From a virus: a stretch of 26,775 nucleotides of DNA. This document shows, one piece after another, positions 7,140 to 13,240 of this stretch (within the stretch, counting starts at the first letter, position 1; each line of letters starts with the position of its first letter). The position numbers were made by a program, and so were the translations under genes. The notes beneath the pieces were generated by a model, which saw only the letters and a list, made by a program, of their open reading frames with translations, was not told the DNA's origin and did not search any database. The stretch spans positions 1 through 26,775 of the IMG/VR virus record IMGVR_UViG_3300035698_009217. One strand, given 5' to 3'.

Positions 7140-7739
7140 GTGAAAATATGCAGGTTGTATAAGATGGCTGTATTCAAGTGGGAAGGTAAAAGGTATTTGA
7201 GAAAAGAGCAAAAAAGAAAAATAAAAAATCAATTTATATTATTTGCGGGTAATTGCAAGTATAAACATATTTATGGAAATACTAACCCTGTATACTGTTC
7301 ATTGACTTCCAGTAAATACAGCACATCAACAGGAGAAGAAATTAATGATGAAATGAAATGCTGTTTGCGTGCGTGCCCGAGGTTTAAATATATACAACAA
7401 AGCGGAGAAGCAGAAGATGCAATATGGTCGAGCAAGTATATAGGGAAGGCAACACAGGGAATAGGATATAAATACAATATAAACAGAATATGGATATTTG
7501 GCTCATATGCAAAGAGTACAGCAAAACCAGACAGCGATATTGACATCTGTATAGAATTTAATACACAAAAAGACAGGACGCTTAAAAACAAAAATAAAAA
7601 AAAGAAAAAGCTATCTGTAAAATTAGGCAAAAGGATAGATTTGTATGTAAAAGCATATCTACCAAAAGAAAAAATGCGAGACGATATATTCTCGTATGCA
7701 ATAAAAATATACGACATTGAAGAAGAATATAGAAAATGA
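7140..7739 (+). CDS. Minimal nucleotidyltransferase with Cys-rich N-terminal part
   Basis: A 199-residue protein. The C-terminal half is a pol-beta-superfamily (MNT-type) nucleotidyltransferase: 'IWIFGSYAKSTAKPDSDIDICIEF' gives G121-S122 and the metal aspartates D133 and D135, and 'KRIDLYV' gives the third, D167. The N-terminal half has cysteines at 39, 53, 74, 75 and 79 and may bind zinc; it is not recognised. The GTG start at 7140 is set by AGGAGG at 7125-7130 and directly follows the aminotransferase stop; ATG at 7164 is an alternative. MNT proteins often pair with HEPN toxins or modify proteins or RNA, but no HEPN gene is nearby. The gene is adenine-rich (7580-7612 nearly all A) compared with its neighbours, suggesting separate acquisition. 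Confidence 0.7.
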   Translation: MKICRLYKMAVFKWEGKRYLRKEQKRKIKNQFILFAGNCKYKHIYGNTNPVYCSLTSSKYSTSTGEEINDEMKCCLRACPRFKYIQQSGEAEDAIWSSKYIGKATQGIGYKYNINRIWIFGSYAKSTAKPDSDIDICIEFNTQKDRTLKNKNKKKKKLSVKLGKRIDLYVKAYLPKEKMRDDIFSYAIKIYDIEEEYRK

Positions 7740-7992
7740 ATAAAGGAGGTATGTATAATGGAATGGCACATTAGTATGAATAGTAGCAGGTTCAAACCAG
7801 TAAACCCTGAAACTTGGAACGCATACGGGATGTCTATATTTGCAGAAACGCAATTGATGAAAGATGTCAAAACAGGAGTGGTATATTTAATTGTACTAAC
7901 ATCTAAAGGTGGGGTAGGCATTACGCCATTATTAGAGAGAAGTGGAAGACCAACAATAGAAATAGGGTTGGAAAATGAATAAAGGAGGTATG
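7732..7992 (+). repeat. Direct repeat of a gene-junction block
   Basis: Positions 7732-7753 and 7971-7992 are identical over 22 bases and contain the last codons of one gene, the stop, and AAAGGAGGTATG. A related block, AGGAGGTATGCGTGA, is identical at 7125-7139 and 7983-7997. The repeats bracket the nucleotidyltransferase gene and the DUF6440 gene as if each were a gene-plus-ribosome-site cassette. Confidence 0.7.
7758..7982 (+). CDS. DUF6440-like protein
   Basis: A 74-residue protein whose C-terminal part reads 'KTGVVYLIVLTSKGGVGITPLLERSGRP', matching the 'etGVxYLf...GGlTpLLdkdGkP' pattern of DUF6440, a small phage and bacterial family of unknown function. ATG at 7758 is placed by GGAGG at 7745-7749. 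The same sequence block that carries this ribosome-binding site recurs just after its stop (7971-7992). It is one of several small genes at the end of the early operon. No function is known. Confidence 0.6.
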   Translation: MEWHISMNSSRFKPVNPETWNAYGMSIFAETQLMKDVKTGVVYLIVLTSKGGVGITPLLERSGRPTIEIGLENE

Positions 7993-8124
7993 CGTGATAA
8001 AATGACCTTCTTATTTGCCCATACAGACGTTTTTACGGAGTTAGCCATATAAAAACATTATTAAATAATAAAAGTGTCTGTATGGGGCGTATACGAGGTT
8101 ACAAGAAGGAATGGGGGTGAAATA
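7983..8124 (+). other. Non-coding gap with hairpin and possible leader peptide
   Basis: No convincing gene fits this 142-base gap. It begins with a good GGAGG (7984-7988) and an ATG at 7990 or 8002 opening a frame of 20 or 16 codons (MRDKMTFLFAHTDVFTELAI) that stops at 8052. The end of that frame is built into a long hairpin (8017-8088). An AT-rich loop and then the ribosome-binding site of the next gene (GGGGG at 8113-8117) follow. It could be a degraded gene, a leader-peptide/attenuator arrangement, or a processing site. Confidence 0.4.
8017..8088 (+). repeat. Inverted repeat able to form a long hairpin
   Basis: CCCATACAGAC at 8018-8028 is exactly complementary to GTCTGTATGGG at 8076-8086. 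The stem can extend inward by two G-U pairs and five A-U pairs (to 8035/8069), and outward by G8017-C8088 with one bulged G. That gives about 18-19 base pairs around an AT-rich loop of about 33 bases. No T-run follows, so it is not an ordinary terminator. It sits in the only sizeable gap of the early operon. Confidence 0.65.
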
Positions 8125-8393
8125 ATGGAGGATCACAGATTAAGTAAAGAAGATATGATAAACCCCTAAATGGACTTATAAAAATGATAGAGGAAGGGGA
8201 TATCAATGGTTATTTTATAAGGGCATACGGAGATGAAATTAGTTGGAGATGTATTGTTAATATGAATAAGCGATATTTGATAGCAGATTTGGAAAAGGAA
8301 AAGTTGCGTACATTAAATGAGTGGTTATTAGAAGAACAAAAAGTACCAGGACCAGAATACGCAGAAGCAATTTTAAAGAAGGATGCAAAATAA
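8125..8393 (+). CDS. Small protein with frame interrupted at a slippery heptamer
   Basis: The ribosome-binding site GGGGGTGA (about 8113-8120) serves ATG at 8125, which runs 14 codons (MEDHRLSKEDMINP) to a TAA at 8167-8169. The rest of the protein is open in the -1 frame: reading C-T-A at 8166 instead gives 'LNGLIKMIEEGDINGYFIRAYGDEISWRCIVNM...' to the stop at 8391-8393. The ATG at 8184 inside this second frame has no ribosome-binding site. The joined product would be about 89 residues and reads smoothly across the joint. The junction, A-AAC-CCC at 8160-8166, fits the X-XXY-YYZ form of a -1 frameshift site and is also a C-run prone to indels. Function unknown. Confidence 0.55.
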
Positions 8394-8395
8394 AA

Positions 8396-8424
8396 TAAGG
8401 GGGCAATCAGCCCCCGTTTTATTT
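8396..8424. terminator. Bidirectional terminator between converging operons
   Basis: GGGGGC (8399-8404) and GCCCCC (8410-8415) form a six-pair GC stem with a five-base loop. It is followed by GTTTTATTT on the plus strand and preceded by AAAATAAAATAA, so the minus-strand transcript also has a T-rich tail. It lies exactly between the plus-strand stop at 8393 and the minus-strand stop at 8419, where the early and late operons meet. Confidence 0.9.
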
Positions 8425-10089
8425 CTCTAACAATTCTATAAGTTTATCAATTTTAGTTAATACTGTGTTCATTCTGTGAACGTTAAACTCTTTTATACAT
8501 TCTTCTATAGGTTCACCTTTTTTTCGTGCGTATTCCGTTTGTATCTCTTTTAAGTAGGATTCTATACTTGAAACTTCGTCTACCAGTATAAATGCTTTAA
8601 AGTTCCTTATTTCAGGTACAAATCCGTTTGCCTTTATCAGCAGGTCTTTTATCTGGTGTAACTCTGATATGAGTTCTTTATTGACTTTATCGACGTTTTC
8701 CGTATCTACAGGTTTATAGAGTTCTTTTATCTTCTTTCTGATATTGTATCTTTGTGTAAATTCAAATTCCGATAACCGTTTGTTTGGCATGCCTTTGATT
8801 ATCAGTCCTTCTTCTGTAGAGTTGTATACTTTAGTGTCTTTGTGTCTGGTAATCCATTCTTCAAACCAGTTGCGCATACTTATAAACGACGGTTCGGTAT
8901 AACTTAAATTCCCTTTGTTGTTGACTTCTGAAATCAACCCTTCAAACTTTTTATCTTCTTGAAACTGTGTTCCTTCACAGTATAGTTTACCGCTTGTATA
9001 AGACAAGTCGCAACCTATTATGATAAGCGGTGAACATCCTAACTGGTACAGCATGTCAAGTCCTACGTTTGCTATTGATGGCCCAGATTCTATAAGTGGG
9101 ATATCTGGTACAACCATTCTTGTATAAGCGTCTACGTTAAGGCTCATAAGTATTTTTGTACTTTTGTATGTAAGGCTTGTCTGCGCTACCTGGTTATCGT
9201 ATATCAACGGTACGTCAGTTTGAAGGTCTTTATGCAACCCACCTTCTGAAACTTCGTCCTGGTCTATGCCGCCCATAAAGTCCGGGATGATGTTGTTATG
9301 TAAAACTATTTCTATTGCAGTCCCGGCGGCTATTATTATAGCTTTGTCCTGTAAACTTTTCAGCAGTTCTATATCGTGTTGAAGCGACGGCCCGGCACCG
9401 ACTATTATCCCCGGTACATCTTTAAACTTGCCAAGCAGTTCTTTAAAATGTCCGGCATTACAGTTTTTCATGTTGGTTATTCTGTTCTCGTACCACCTCA
9501 TAGCTAACGCTCGCTTGGTGTTTACCATGACCGCCCAATCGTTGGCCATCTTTCGTATATTATGTATCATTTCCATCCCGTACTCAACGTATATTGACAT
9601 ATAGTACGGGACAACCTGTATACCTCTTGCCAGCGGGTGTGTTATCCAGGTAAACATCTTTTGTTTAATATCGGAGGGGGTGTCTCCTACCCAAAGTTTA
9701 ACTTTCCTTAACACACTTTCAAGGTCGGTTAGTGTAAGTGCATGGTGTAGTACCCGTATATCAGGTTCCACTATTATGTATGTTTTGTCCGGGTACTTTT
9801 CTATTGCCCGTCTTATATGTTTTCCAGTCCCTAACCCGAATATAAAGATAGTGTCCATATCCTTGTCAATCAACTCTACCCATTTATCGGTTTCTTCTTC
9901 CGGCCCGTCCATAGGTATCATCTGTTCGTTAAGTTCGGTTACTATGTTGTTTGTAACCCCGTTTTCATCTCTGCCAAACCCCATCTTATGGGTGTATACA
10001 ACAGGCAGTGGCGTACCTGATACTATCTTCTGGTAAAGTTCAAAATTACTTTCCGCTAACAGTTTCAGGTTACGTTCGTAATAAATCAT
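8419..10089 (-). CDS. Maf/DUF115-like glycosyltransferase
   Basis: A 556-residue protein with the layout of motility-associated (Maf) flagellin glycosyltransferases. An N-terminal Rossmann-like part has 'IFIFGLGTGKHIRRAI' (82-96) and 'TYIIVEPDIRVLHHAL' (103-118). The central DUF115/MptE-like domain has 'PGIIVGAGPSLQHDIELLK' (G231-L236), 'AAGTAIEIVLHNNIIPDFMGGIDQD' (to D278) and 'LIIIGCDLSYTSGKLYCEG' (to 373). A helical C-terminal region of about 120 residues follows. Known Maf proteins move CMP-activated pseudaminic, legionaminic or related acids onto serine/threonine of flagellin. Here it is the last gene of the late operon, after NeuB-like and GNAT genes, which fits a transfer step. AAAGGGG (about 10097-10103) precedes the ATG. 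The acceptor is unknown. Confidence 0.8.
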   Translation of the reverse strand: MIYYERNLKLLAESNFELYQKIVSGTPLPVVYTHKMGFGRDENGVTNNIVTELNEQMIPMDGPEEETDKWVELIDKDMDTIFIFGLGTGKHIRRAIEKYPDKTYIIVEPDIRVLHHALTLTDLESVLRKVKLWVGDTPSDIKQKMFTWITHPLARGIQVVPYYMSIYVEYGMEMIHNIRKMANDWAVMVNTKRALAMRWYENRITNMKNCNAGHFKELLGKFKDVPGIIVGAGPSLQHDIELLKSLQDKAIIIAAGTAIEIVLHNNIIPDFMGGIDQDEVSEGGLHKDLQTDVPLIYDNQVAQTSLTYKSTKILMSLNVDAYTRMVVPDIPLIESGPSIANVGLDMLYQLGCSPLIIIGCDLSYTSGKLYCEGTQFQEDKKFEGLISEVNNKGNLSYTEPSFISMRNWFEEWITRHKDTKVYNSTEEGLIIKGMPNKRLSEFEFTQRYNIRKKIKELYKPVDTENVDKVNKELISELHQIKDLLIKANGFVPEIRNFKAFILVDEVSSIESYLKEIQTEYARKKGEPIEECIKEFNVHRMNTVLTKIDKLIELLEK

Positions 10090-10198
10090 TATTTACCCCT
10101 TTATTCCGTACAATAATCTCTAACCTGTTTTCTTCGCTAAGTGACATTATCGTATCTTGACCCGGTAATGTGATTATAAACACTGGTACTCTTTCCAT
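10070..10198 (-). CDS. Small protein, 42 aa, coupled to the Maf-like gene
   Basis: ATG at 10198 follows a strong GGAGG (10202-10206 on the plus strand as CCTCC). The product begins MERVPVFIITLPGQDTIMSL and ends NNDLLRT. It overlaps the start of the Maf-like gene by 20 bases, suggesting translational coupling. It is short, mostly beta-like in its first 20 residues, with no recognised motif. It may be a partner of the transferase or a leader for its translation. Confidence 0.5.
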   Translation of the reverse strand: MERVPVFIITLPGQDTIMSLSEENRLEIIVRNKGVNNDLLRT

Positions 10199-10210
10199 TT
10201 TTCCTCCTTT

Positions 10211-10702
10211 TTACATTCTGTAATACCCTGTTACATCTTTTGGTATATACCTTGTTATACTAAAACATCTTAACGTTTCCGGACCGTAACTGTTATCGGT
10301 AACAACCTCGCCAGTATCTATAAACCCCATCTTGTTATACCATCTTGAAGCGTCGCTGTTGTCAGGCGCATGTGATACATACAGTTTAGTTATCCCTTGC
10401 CGTGCCAGAGTTTTTGTCAATAGTTGTATAGCTTCCGTGCCGTACCCTTTGTGCTGGTATCTATGGTCTGTCATAATACAGCGGATCCAATGGTTATGGT
10501 CTTCGGGAGTTTCCATATAGACTAAAAACCCTACAATAACACCGTCGTTATAAACAGCAAGCGGTTTAAAATAGGTCTTATACCTCGACTCCGCTATCCA
10601 GCACAGTACAGGTACTTGAAAATGTTTTTCCTGTTCTTCTGAAACTTTTATATCAGCGTATTTATATAAATCCGTATAATCAACAAGTTCAAGGCTAACC
10701 AA
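10211..10702 (-). CDS. GNAT-family N-acetyltransferase
   Basis: A 163-residue GNAT protein. Motif A reads 'IRCIMTDHRYQHKGYGTEAIQLL' with the acetyl-CoA pyrophosphate loop Q83-H-K-G-Y-G88. Motif B reads 'VSHAPDNSDASRWYNKMGFIDTGE' with the asparagine-rich turn and the Y/N-K-M-G-F helix. Start is TTG at 10702, overlapping the end of the NeuB-like gene by 8 bases and placed by AGGAGG at 10713-10718. GNAT enzymes acetylate amines with acetyl-CoA. In nonulosonate pathways an N-acetyltransferase (for example PseH) acts on an amino-sugar intermediate. Its position between NeuB-like and Maf-like genes suggests a sugar substrate, but protein or polyamine acetylation is not excluded. Confidence 0.85.
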   Translation of the reverse strand: MVSLELVDYTDLYKYADIKVSEEQEKHFQVPVLCWIAESRYKTYFKPLAVYNDGVIVGFLVYMETPEDHNHWIRCIMTDHRYQHKGYGTEAIQLLTKTLARQGITKLYVSHAPDNSDASRWYNKMGFIDTGEVVTDNSYGPETLRCFSITRYIPKDVTGYYRM

Positions 10703-11402
10703 TCTTCTTTATCCTCCTTACCATTTCGGTAAACTTATCAGGCGTTAAACTAACGGGCTTGTCGGGACAGTTGCTGTTTACCATAAAATGCTTTTCAAGC
10801 CAGTCTATATTATATTTCTTCACAGCTTCAACAGCTTTTGTTATCCCTGCGGTATGGTCTGAGAATCCTACTTTGCAGGTATACCGTTTCTTTAACTCGG
10901 TTATATTCTTTAAGTGTATGTCAGTATCTAAAGCGGGATATTTTGAAACGCAATATAGAAGTGTTACAGGTACTTTCACCTGTTCAAATATTTGGTCTAA
11001 TACATTGTAATCCGCCTTGCCTGTTGAGAGTATAAGCGGTTTACCCATTTCCGCAACGTATTTTACAAAGGGGAGGTTACATACCTCAGGAGATGCTATC
11101 TTATATTCATCAACATACTCGTCAAGCATATGGACAGCATACTTATCGAACGGGGTACACATAAACTTTATTTTATTTACTGAACATTCCTGCCAGAGTT
11201 CACGTATCCACCACATAGGCATCTGGCATTTACGAAGTAGTGATTCTACTTCAAAAGAGTTACGCTCCGCACATAAAAGAGCGGCTGAATAGCACTGGAA
11301 CTTTACACCGTCGGCACCGCATAGGGCGGCTTGTTGAATAAGTTTAACGGCTTCGTTTATATTGCCGTTATGGTTTACACCAGCTTCCGCTACTATAACC
11401 AA
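10695..11402 (-). CDS. NeuB-like nonulosonate synthase (barrel only)
   Basis: A 235-residue protein with the NeuB/SpsE TIM barrel: 'VAEAGVNHNGNINEAVKLI' (E6, N10, H11), 'GADGVKFQCY' (K34, Q36), 'FMCTPFD' (80-86), 'YKIASPEVCNLPFVKYV', 'GKPLILSTGKA' (S126-T-G), 'LLYCVSKYPA', 'GFSDHTAGI' (H183) and 'WLEKHFMV' (H205), then 'VSLTPDKFTEMV'. H183 and H205 correspond to the metal ligands of NeuB. Such enzymes condense phosphoenolpyruvate with an N-acyl amino sugar to give a nine-carbon acid. The protein ends after the barrel; the C-terminal SAF (antifreeze-like) domain of full-length NeuB (about 340 residues) is missing. Start is TTG at 11402 after GGAGG (11413-11417), right behind the amidase stop. 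Confidence 0.9.
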   Translation of the reverse strand: MVIVAEAGVNHNGNINEAVKLIQQAALCGADGVKFQCYSAALLCAERNSFEVESLLRKCQMPMWWIRELWQECSVNKIKFMCTPFDKYAVHMLDEYVDEYKIASPEVCNLPFVKYVAEMGKPLILSTGKADYNVLDQIFEQVKVPVTLLYCVSKYPALDTDIHLKNITELKKRYTCKVGFSDHTAGITKAVEAVKKYNIDWLEKHFMVNSNCPDKPVSLTPDKFTEMVRRIKKIG

Positions 11403-11954
11403 TTATCTATCCTCCTTCATATATTCTATTGTTTTTAATATAACACATTTTGCCAGTTCTTCTCTATAAACTCTGTCGGCTAACAACTTAAACTCAAGAG
11501 CATGGTCAATAAACCCATATTCTACAATAACCGTTTCAACGCTACCAGTCAGCCTATGCATAAAATAATAGTCCCTGTCATTGCTTTGATACTGTGAAAA
11601 TACGCGTCTTTTAATCTGTCCTGCCTTTATTAAGGAATCCATAATCTCGTTTGCTAACTTGCCGTTTGAATATATGCTGTGTATAGTTTCCGCGCCAAAC
11701 GCCTTACCGTCGAACGCGTTGAAATGGTTGTCAATACAAACCGTGGCACCACTTTGTTTTATTATATCCGTCCTTTGTACAGGAGTTAAGGTTGTATCCT
11801 CATATCTTGCCATCTTAACAGGGTAACCCATATCAAGTACTATTTTGTATTGAAGTAAAGAAATAGACAAAGTCCAATCCTTTTCAAGAGTTACCTTGTC
11901 GGCACCTATCGCCCCTGTATTTATACCACCATGTCCAGGAGATATTATTATCAT
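11403..11954 (-). CDS. N-acetylmuramoyl-L-alanine amidase (Amidase_3)
   Basis: A 183-residue zinc amidase. Zinc ligands and catalytic residues are visible: H8 in 'ISPGHGG', E24 in 'VTLEKDW', H77 in 'CIDNHFNAF', and catalytic E145 in 'VIVEYGFID'. It cuts the bond between muramic acid and L-alanine in peptidoglycan, so it is an endolysin. ATG at 11954 is chosen because it overlaps the previous stop (ATGA) and lies behind GGGGTGG; a GTG nine bases upstream falls inside that site. It has no wall-binding domain of its own. The protein encoded immediately upstream has one, and the two may act together. It belongs to the lysis block behind the holin. Confidence 0.9.
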   Translation of the reverse strand: MIIISPGHGGINTGAIGADKVTLEKDWTLSISLLQYKIVLDMGYPVKMARYEDTTLTPVQRTDIIKQSGATVCIDNHFNAFDGKAFGAETIHSIYSNGKLANEIMDSLIKAGQIKRRVFSQYQSNDRDYYFMHRLTGSVETVIVEYGFIDHALEFKLLADRVYREELAKCVILKTIEYMKEDR

Positions 11955-12808
11955 AGCTTCCACCCCAACCCGGCATATAAATACCTGCCGTCATAACTGC
12001 CGTTTATAGTTTTGCCAAGTATCATCAGATGCGAACTGCCGCCGCCGTCAAAGTTCAACGCGTCTTTTGCACCGTATTCTTTTAGTATCTGCGCCGTATC
12101 TTCAAGCAATAGTCCCGGCTTGTCGCATACCAGTACAAACAGGTTGTCTTTGTTTACCCCTATTGCAGTCCTTGAATTTCGTCTGTTTATATAGCTGCTG
12201 TCAACTATACCTACTTTGATTTCACCATCTTTAAGCAGTATAGGCATACCTGAAACAACATTACCTGTCTGCTTTGAAAGTGTCTTATCGATAATTAGGT
12301 TATCACAATCAAAACATATAAACGGATCCTCATACCATCTGCGTATATGTCCATCCTGTTTATATAACCCCAACGGGTACAGACCTCCTGTAACCCTCGC
12401 AGAGCCGAAATAAGGGGCGTTTATCTTTATGGCATGGTCATAGTCATACAACTTCGTTTTCGTGCCTGTATTGAGGATATACGGGGTTACGCGGGGGAGT
12501 TTAAGCACATAGTATTTGGTATACCTGAACAAATGGTGAAAGTATCCTATTGCAAACCCTATATTGAAAGTCTTTTCTATTAACGTGGAATATGTTTTGT
12601 TGCCGACAACCCCGTCTATAAACAGTTTATGTTTATCCTGGAACATTTCAATAAACTGTTCAGTCTGTGGGCCGAACACCCCGTCAACTTTAAGACTGTA
12701 CCCTTGCCGTTTCAACAGTTCTTGCACAAATACAGTTTCGTAATAATAGTATTTGTTCCTTTTAATTATCCGCAGCGTCTTTCTCATCCCCTTTATTAGA
12801 CTTATCAT
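11951..12808 (-). CDS. Peptidoglycan-binding / phosphodiester glycosidase (NAGPA) protein
   Basis: A 285-residue two-domain protein. Residues about 22-78 form a PG_binding_1 domain ('FVQELLKRQGYSLKVDGVFGPQTEQFIEMFQ', 'DGVVGNKTYSTL'). Residues about 100-283 resemble the NAGPA domain: 'IKINAPYFG' (128-135), 'RRNSRTAIGVNKDNLFVLVCD' (209-229) and 'GAKDALNFDGGGSSHLMI' (246-263). NAGPA enzymes cleave sugar-phosphate diester linkages such as GlcNAc-1-phosphodiesters. Here the target could be a teichoic-acid or capsule linkage at the wall. No signal peptide was seen, so release would depend on the holin. The start is uncertain: ATG at 12808 or 12787 (residue 8), both inside the holin gene and without a well-spaced ribosome site. 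Confidence 0.8.
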   Translation of the reverse strand: MISLIKGMRKTLRIIKRNKYYYYETVFVQELLKRQGYSLKVDGVFGPQTEQFIEMFQDKHKLFIDGVVGNKTYSTLIEKTFNIGFAIGYFHHLFRYTKYYVLKLPRVTPYILNTGTKTKLYDYDHAIKINAPYFGSARVTGGLYPLGLYKQDGHIRRWYEDPFICFDCDNLIIDKTLSKQTGNVVSGMPILLKDGEIKVGIVDSSYINRRNSRTAIGVNKDNLFVLVCDKPGLLLEDTAQILKEYGAKDALNFDGGGSSHLMILGKTINGSYDGRYLYAGLGWKL

Positions 12809-13229
12809 ATAACGCTTCTATTGCATTTATAAGAGCCCCAGGCATTGGCACACCTGCCTTGCCAGCGTTTTTAAGTATGGACAGCCCCTCGTTTGCTATA
12901 TAGAAAGTGACCGCTATTGCCCGTAACATATCATATTGCGAGTTTAACATTACATCTATCTGGTAAGCTACCGCCACTACAATAAATATAAACATTTTTT
13001 TTGCTATCCCCTTAAACCCAATTTCAGGGTTCAGCTTATGTTCTATGGCAGCTACTATAACCCCGCTTATATAGTCCATAACCACAAGGATACACAAAGT
13101 TTTCAGCATATAGTCCCAACCTCCTAACAGTCCTGCTATAGTACCGCCAACAGCGGCTATTACAGCCTTTAGTTCCAACCCAAACACAGCAACATTGTGT
13201 TGCTTTTCGATCTCTGTTTTGTTTATCAT
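12762..13229 (-). CDS. Holin, toxin-secretion/phage-lysis family
   Basis: A 155-residue membrane protein of the Phage_holin_4 type (TcdE/Cph1-like). It has about four hydrophobic segments: about 17-37 ('LKAVIAAVGGTIAGLLGGW'), about 42-62 ('LKTLCILVVMDYISGVIVAA'), about 78-95 ('KKMFIFIVVAVAYQIDVM') and about 103-120. Family landmarks are 'MDYISGVI', 'GFKGIAKK' and 'FYIANEGLSILKNAGKAGVPMP'. The C-terminus is charged. It makes the membrane hole that lets endolysins reach the wall. GGAGG precedes ATG 13229. It opens the lysis block, and its 3' end overlaps the start of the glycosidase gene. Confidence 0.92.
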   Translation of the reverse strand: MINKTEIEKQHNVAVFGLELKAVIAAVGGTIAGLLGGWDYMLKTLCILVVMDYISGVIVAAIEHKLNPEIGFKGIAKKMFIFIVVAVAYQIDVMLNSQYDMLRAIAVTFYIANEGLSILKNAGKAGVPMPGALINAIEALYDKSNKGDEKDAADN

Positions 13230-13240
13230 ACACTGCCTCC

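Noticed and set aside
7271-7921. 216-residue minus-strand open frame across the nucleotidyltransferase region
   Set aside because: Antisense to two supported genes; the long hydrophobic phenylalanine/leucine runs are the expected shadow of A-rich plus-strand sequence.
8399-8415. Possible attachment site or CRISPR repeat because of the GC inverted repeat
   Set aside because: It is a single hairpin with T-rich tails between converging genes; a terminator explains it, and no repeated spacers or integrase are present.
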